From the NCBI RefSeq assembly GCF_001896135.2, contig NZ_MPOH02000019.1:37938-101937 (forward strand): a DNA stretch of 64,000 nucleotides. Reading direction: 5' to 3'. The position numbers and the translations under genes are program-made. This document shows positions 62,139 to 64,000 of this stretch, piece by piece; within the stretch, counting starts at the first letter, position 1, and each line of letters starts with the position of its first letter. The notes beneath the pieces are model-generated. The model was not told the origin of the DNA. It ran no database searches and was given only the letters and a program-made list of their open reading frames with translations. Source of the DNA: Streptomyces phaeoluteigriseus. GTDB lineage: Bacteria > Actinomycetota > Actinomycetes > Streptomycetales > Streptomycetaceae.

Positions 62139-62999
62139 ATGCTCAGGCTGGGCAGGCGGGAATTCGGCACCCACGAGCCGGTGATCATGGCGATCGTGAA
62201 CCGGACCCCCGACTCCTTCTACGACCAGGGCGCGACCTTCCGTGACGAGCCGGCCCTCGCGCGCGTGGAGCGGGCGGTGGCCGAGGGCGCGGCGATCATC
62301 GACATCGGCGGCGTCAAGGCCGGGCCGGGCGAAGAGGTCACGGCCGAGGAGGAGGCGCGGCGCACGGTCGGTTTCGTGGCCGAGGTGCGGCGGCGCTTCC
62401 CGGATGTCGTGATCAGCGTGGACACCTGGCGGGCCGAGGTCGGCGAGGCGGTCTGCGAGGCGGGCGCGGATCTACTGAACGACGCCTGGGGCGGGGTCGA
62501 TCCGCGGCTGGCCGAGGTCGCGGCGCGGTACGGGGTCGGGCTGGTCTGCACGCACGCGGGCGGCACGGAGCCCCGGACGCGGCCGCACCGGGTGACGTAC
62601 GACGACGTCATGGCCGACATCCTGAGGGTGACCGTGGGGCTGGCGGAGCGGGCGGCGGGGCTGGGGGTGCCGCGGGAGTCGATCCTCATCGATCCCGGGC
62701 ACGACTTCGGGAAGAACACCCGGCACAGTCTGGAGGCGACGCGCCGGCTGGGGGAGATGGTGGAGACGGGGTGGCCGGTGCTGGTGTCGCTGTCCAACAA
62801 GGACTTCGTCGGGGAGACGTTGGACCGGCCCGTCAAGGAGCGGGTGGTGGGGACGTTGGCCACGACCGCTGTCTCGGCGTGGTTGGGGGCGCGGGTGTAT
62901 CGGGTGCACGAGGTGGCCGAGACGGCGCAGGTGCTGGACATGGTGGCGTCCATCGCCGGGTACCGGGAGCCGGCCGTGGCCCGGCGGGGGCTGGCGTAG
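62139..62999 (+). CDS. folP2: FolP2-type dihydropteroate synthase homologue
   Basis: 286 residues from ATG 62139 with GGAGAGG 9 nt upstream; an ATG at 62106 is possible. The TIM-barrel pterin site is recognisable: IMAIVNRTPDSFYDQGATF, AIIDIGGVKAGPGEEV, ISVDTWRAEVGEA, LLNDAWGG and ILIDPGHDFGKNT. The segments NRTPDSF and DIGGVKAGPG are those of FolP2 proteins, whose M. tuberculosis member was reported to lack dihydropteroate synthase activity, so folate synthesis is not assured. Divergent from the DivIVA/tagA pair. Confidence 0.9.
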   Translation: MLRLGRREFGTHEPVIMAIVNRTPDSFYDQGATFRDEPALARVERAVAEGAAIIDIGGVKAGPGEEVTAEEEARRTVGFVAEVRRRFPDVVISVDTWRAEVGEAVCEAGADLLNDAWGGVDPRLAEVAARYGVGLVCTHAGGTEPRTRPHRVTYDDVMADILRVTVGLAERAAGLGVPRESILIDPGHDFGKNTRHSLEATRRLGEMVETGWPVLVSLSNKDFVGETLDRPVKERVVGTLATTAVSAWLGARVYRVHEVAETAQVLDMVASIAGYREPAVARRGLA

Positions 63000-63089
63000 T
63001 CCCTGCTCGCCCCCGCCGCGCCGCCCCTTCCCGTCCCGAACCCGGGGGCTGCCGCCCCCGGAGTTCGCTTCGGCCGGGAAGAACCGCCG

Positions 63090-63848
63090 CTAGCGGCCCG
63101 CTTCCTTCGACACCAGGGCCACCGCTTCCTCCACGTCGTCCGTGACGTGGAAGAGGAGGAGGTCCTTCTCCGAGGCCTTGCCCTGGGCGATCAGGGTGTT
63201 CCTCAGCCAGTCGATCAGGCCGCCCCAGTACTCCGTGCCGAAGAGGACGATCGGGAAGCGGGTGACCTTCTGGGTCTGGACGAGGGTGAGGGCCTCGAAG
63301 AGTTCGTCCAGGGTGCCGAGGCCGCCGGGCAGGACGACGAAGCCCTGCGCGTACTTCACGAACATCATCTTGCGGACGAAGAAGTAGCGGAAGTTCAGGC
63401 CGATGTCGACGTAGGGGTTGAGCCCCTGCTCGAAGGGCAGTTCGATACCGAGGCCCACCGAGACGCCGCCCGCCTCGCAGGCGCCCTTGTTGGCCGCCTC
63501 CATGGCGCCGGGGCCACCGCCCGTGATCACCGCCCAGCCGGCCTCGACCAGCGCGCGTCCGAGCCGTACCCCCGCCTCGTACTCCGGGGAGTCCACCGGC
63601 GTACGGGCGGAGCCGAACACGCTGATGGCGGAGGGGAGTTCGGCGAGGGTGCCGAAGCCTTCGATGAACTCGGACTGGATGCGCAGGACCCGCCAGGGGT
63701 CGGTGTGGACCCAGTCGGAGGGGGCGCGCTCGTCCAGCAGTCGCTGGTCCGTGGTGCTCGCCTGCACCTGATCCCGCCTCCGGAGGACCGGTCCCAGGCG
63801 CTGTTCCTCCGGTGGCCGCCGCTTGCCCTCCGGGTTGCCTGTAGCCAT
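63090..63848 (-). CDS. LOG-family (TIGR00730) nucleoside 5'-monophosphate phosphoribohydrolase
   Basis: 252 residues from the ATG at 63846-63848 with GGAGGGAG upstream. Rossmann-like fold with AISVFGSART, VITGGGPGAMEAANKGACEA (~115-135) and the LOG signature VVLPGGLGTLDELFEALTLV. Such enzymes release cytokinin bases or AMP-related ribose 5-phosphate. Rv1205 of M. tuberculosis is the matching neighbour and is a LOG enzyme. Next to folP2, convergent. Confidence 0.92.
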   Translation of the reverse strand: MATGNPEGKRRPPEEQRLGPVLRRRDQVQASTTDQRLLDERAPSDWVHTDPWRVLRIQSEFIEGFGTLAELPSAISVFGSARTPVDSPEYEAGVRLGRALVEAGWAVITGGGPGAMEAANKGACEAGGVSVGLGIELPFEQGLNPYVDIGLNFRYFFVRKMMFVKYAQGFVVLPGGLGTLDELFEALTLVQTQKVTRFPIVLFGTEYWGGLIDWLRNTLIAQGKASEKDLLLFHVTDDVEEAVALVSKEAGR

Positions 63849-63961
63849 GTGAACTCCCTCCGCTTGCAGTCGTTCCACCTCAGCGTAGATCTACGCGGGT
63901 TACGGGCGGGGGACGTCGGCGTGTCCGGCACCAAGCGCCCCTGAGCACGGATGCCCCACGA

Positions 63962-64000
63962 TCACGCGGTCAGCCAGGCCCGCAGCCGCTCCTCCCCCGC
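63962..64000 (-). CDS. C-terminal end of a gene that runs off the window
   Basis: A minus-strand frame entering at the window edge reads AGEERLRAWLTA and stops (complement 63962-63964). By the order in Mycobacterium this could be the end of dapE (succinyl-diaminopimelate desuccinylase), but 13 codons are too few to decide. Confidence 0.35.
   Translation of the reverse strand, partial: AGEERLRAWLTA

Overview
This is a very GC-rich actinobacterial chromosome segment. Codon third positions are almost always G or C, GTG starts are frequent, and several proteins match Streptomyces core genes closely (WblC/WhiB7, AdnAB, UvrD2, mycoredoxin, SigE-RseA-HtrA-TatB, MoeZ). The best reading is a Streptomyces core chromosome. 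I see no prophage, IS element, tRNA, rRNA or CRISPR array.

From memory, two neighbourhoods also known in Mycobacterium lie close together here. Block A (about 2.9-39 kb) matches the M. tuberculosis Rv3197-Rv3211 region: AarF-type kinase, wblC/whiB7, uvrD2, mrx1, nudC, adnB, adnA, an alkyltransferase-like protein, moeZ, a DUF3152 zincin, a TetR regulator, a DUF3107 protein, a ferritin-like protein and a DEAD-box RNA helicase. Its theme is DNA break processing, thiol and NAD(H) homeostasis, sulfur transfer and ribosome-stress resistance. Block B (about 46.8-63.8 kb) matches the Rv1205-Rv1239 region: CorA, an MgtE-N/CBS protein, DUF1003, Mrp, TatB, HtrA, RseA, SigE, an O-methyltransferase, DUF3117, 3-methyladenine glycosylase, a DivIVA-domain protein, FolP2 and a LOG-family protein. 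Its theme is envelope stress, protein export and Mg2+ handling. Between them (39-46 kb) lie accessory but conserved genes: an alpha/beta hydrolase, an NYN RNase, MarC, a PHP phosphoesterase, an MFS exporter and a SUFU-domain protein.

Regulation is most readable at wblC. A WhiB7-type promoter (AT-rich box beside the -35) precedes a long leader. The leader carries a 108-codon upstream ORF with a perfect Shine-Dalgarno, whose stop codon sits inside a hairpin, and then an intrinsic terminator. This is a textbook layout for ribosome-mediated attenuation. Candidate operators precede the MFS and enoyl-CoA hydratase genes.

A Streptomyces polysaccharide locus (24-30.6 kb region, minus strand) contains a DUF3492/PelF-type glycosyltransferase, a polytopic membrane protein, a sugar-nucleotide epimerase and a spherulin-4 (GH135-like) glycosidase. 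I read it as a Pel/galactosaminogalactan-like system and regard it as the most interesting gene set for follow-up.

A technical warning applies to the whole window. At least ten genes are broken by net -1 (once -2) shifts, each explained by one base missing from a run of G or C. A near-identical 153-bp repeat in htrA exposes one of these directly. The uniform direction and context point to homopolymer errors in the assembly rather than gene decay. I annotate these genes as frameshifted but probably intact in the organism.
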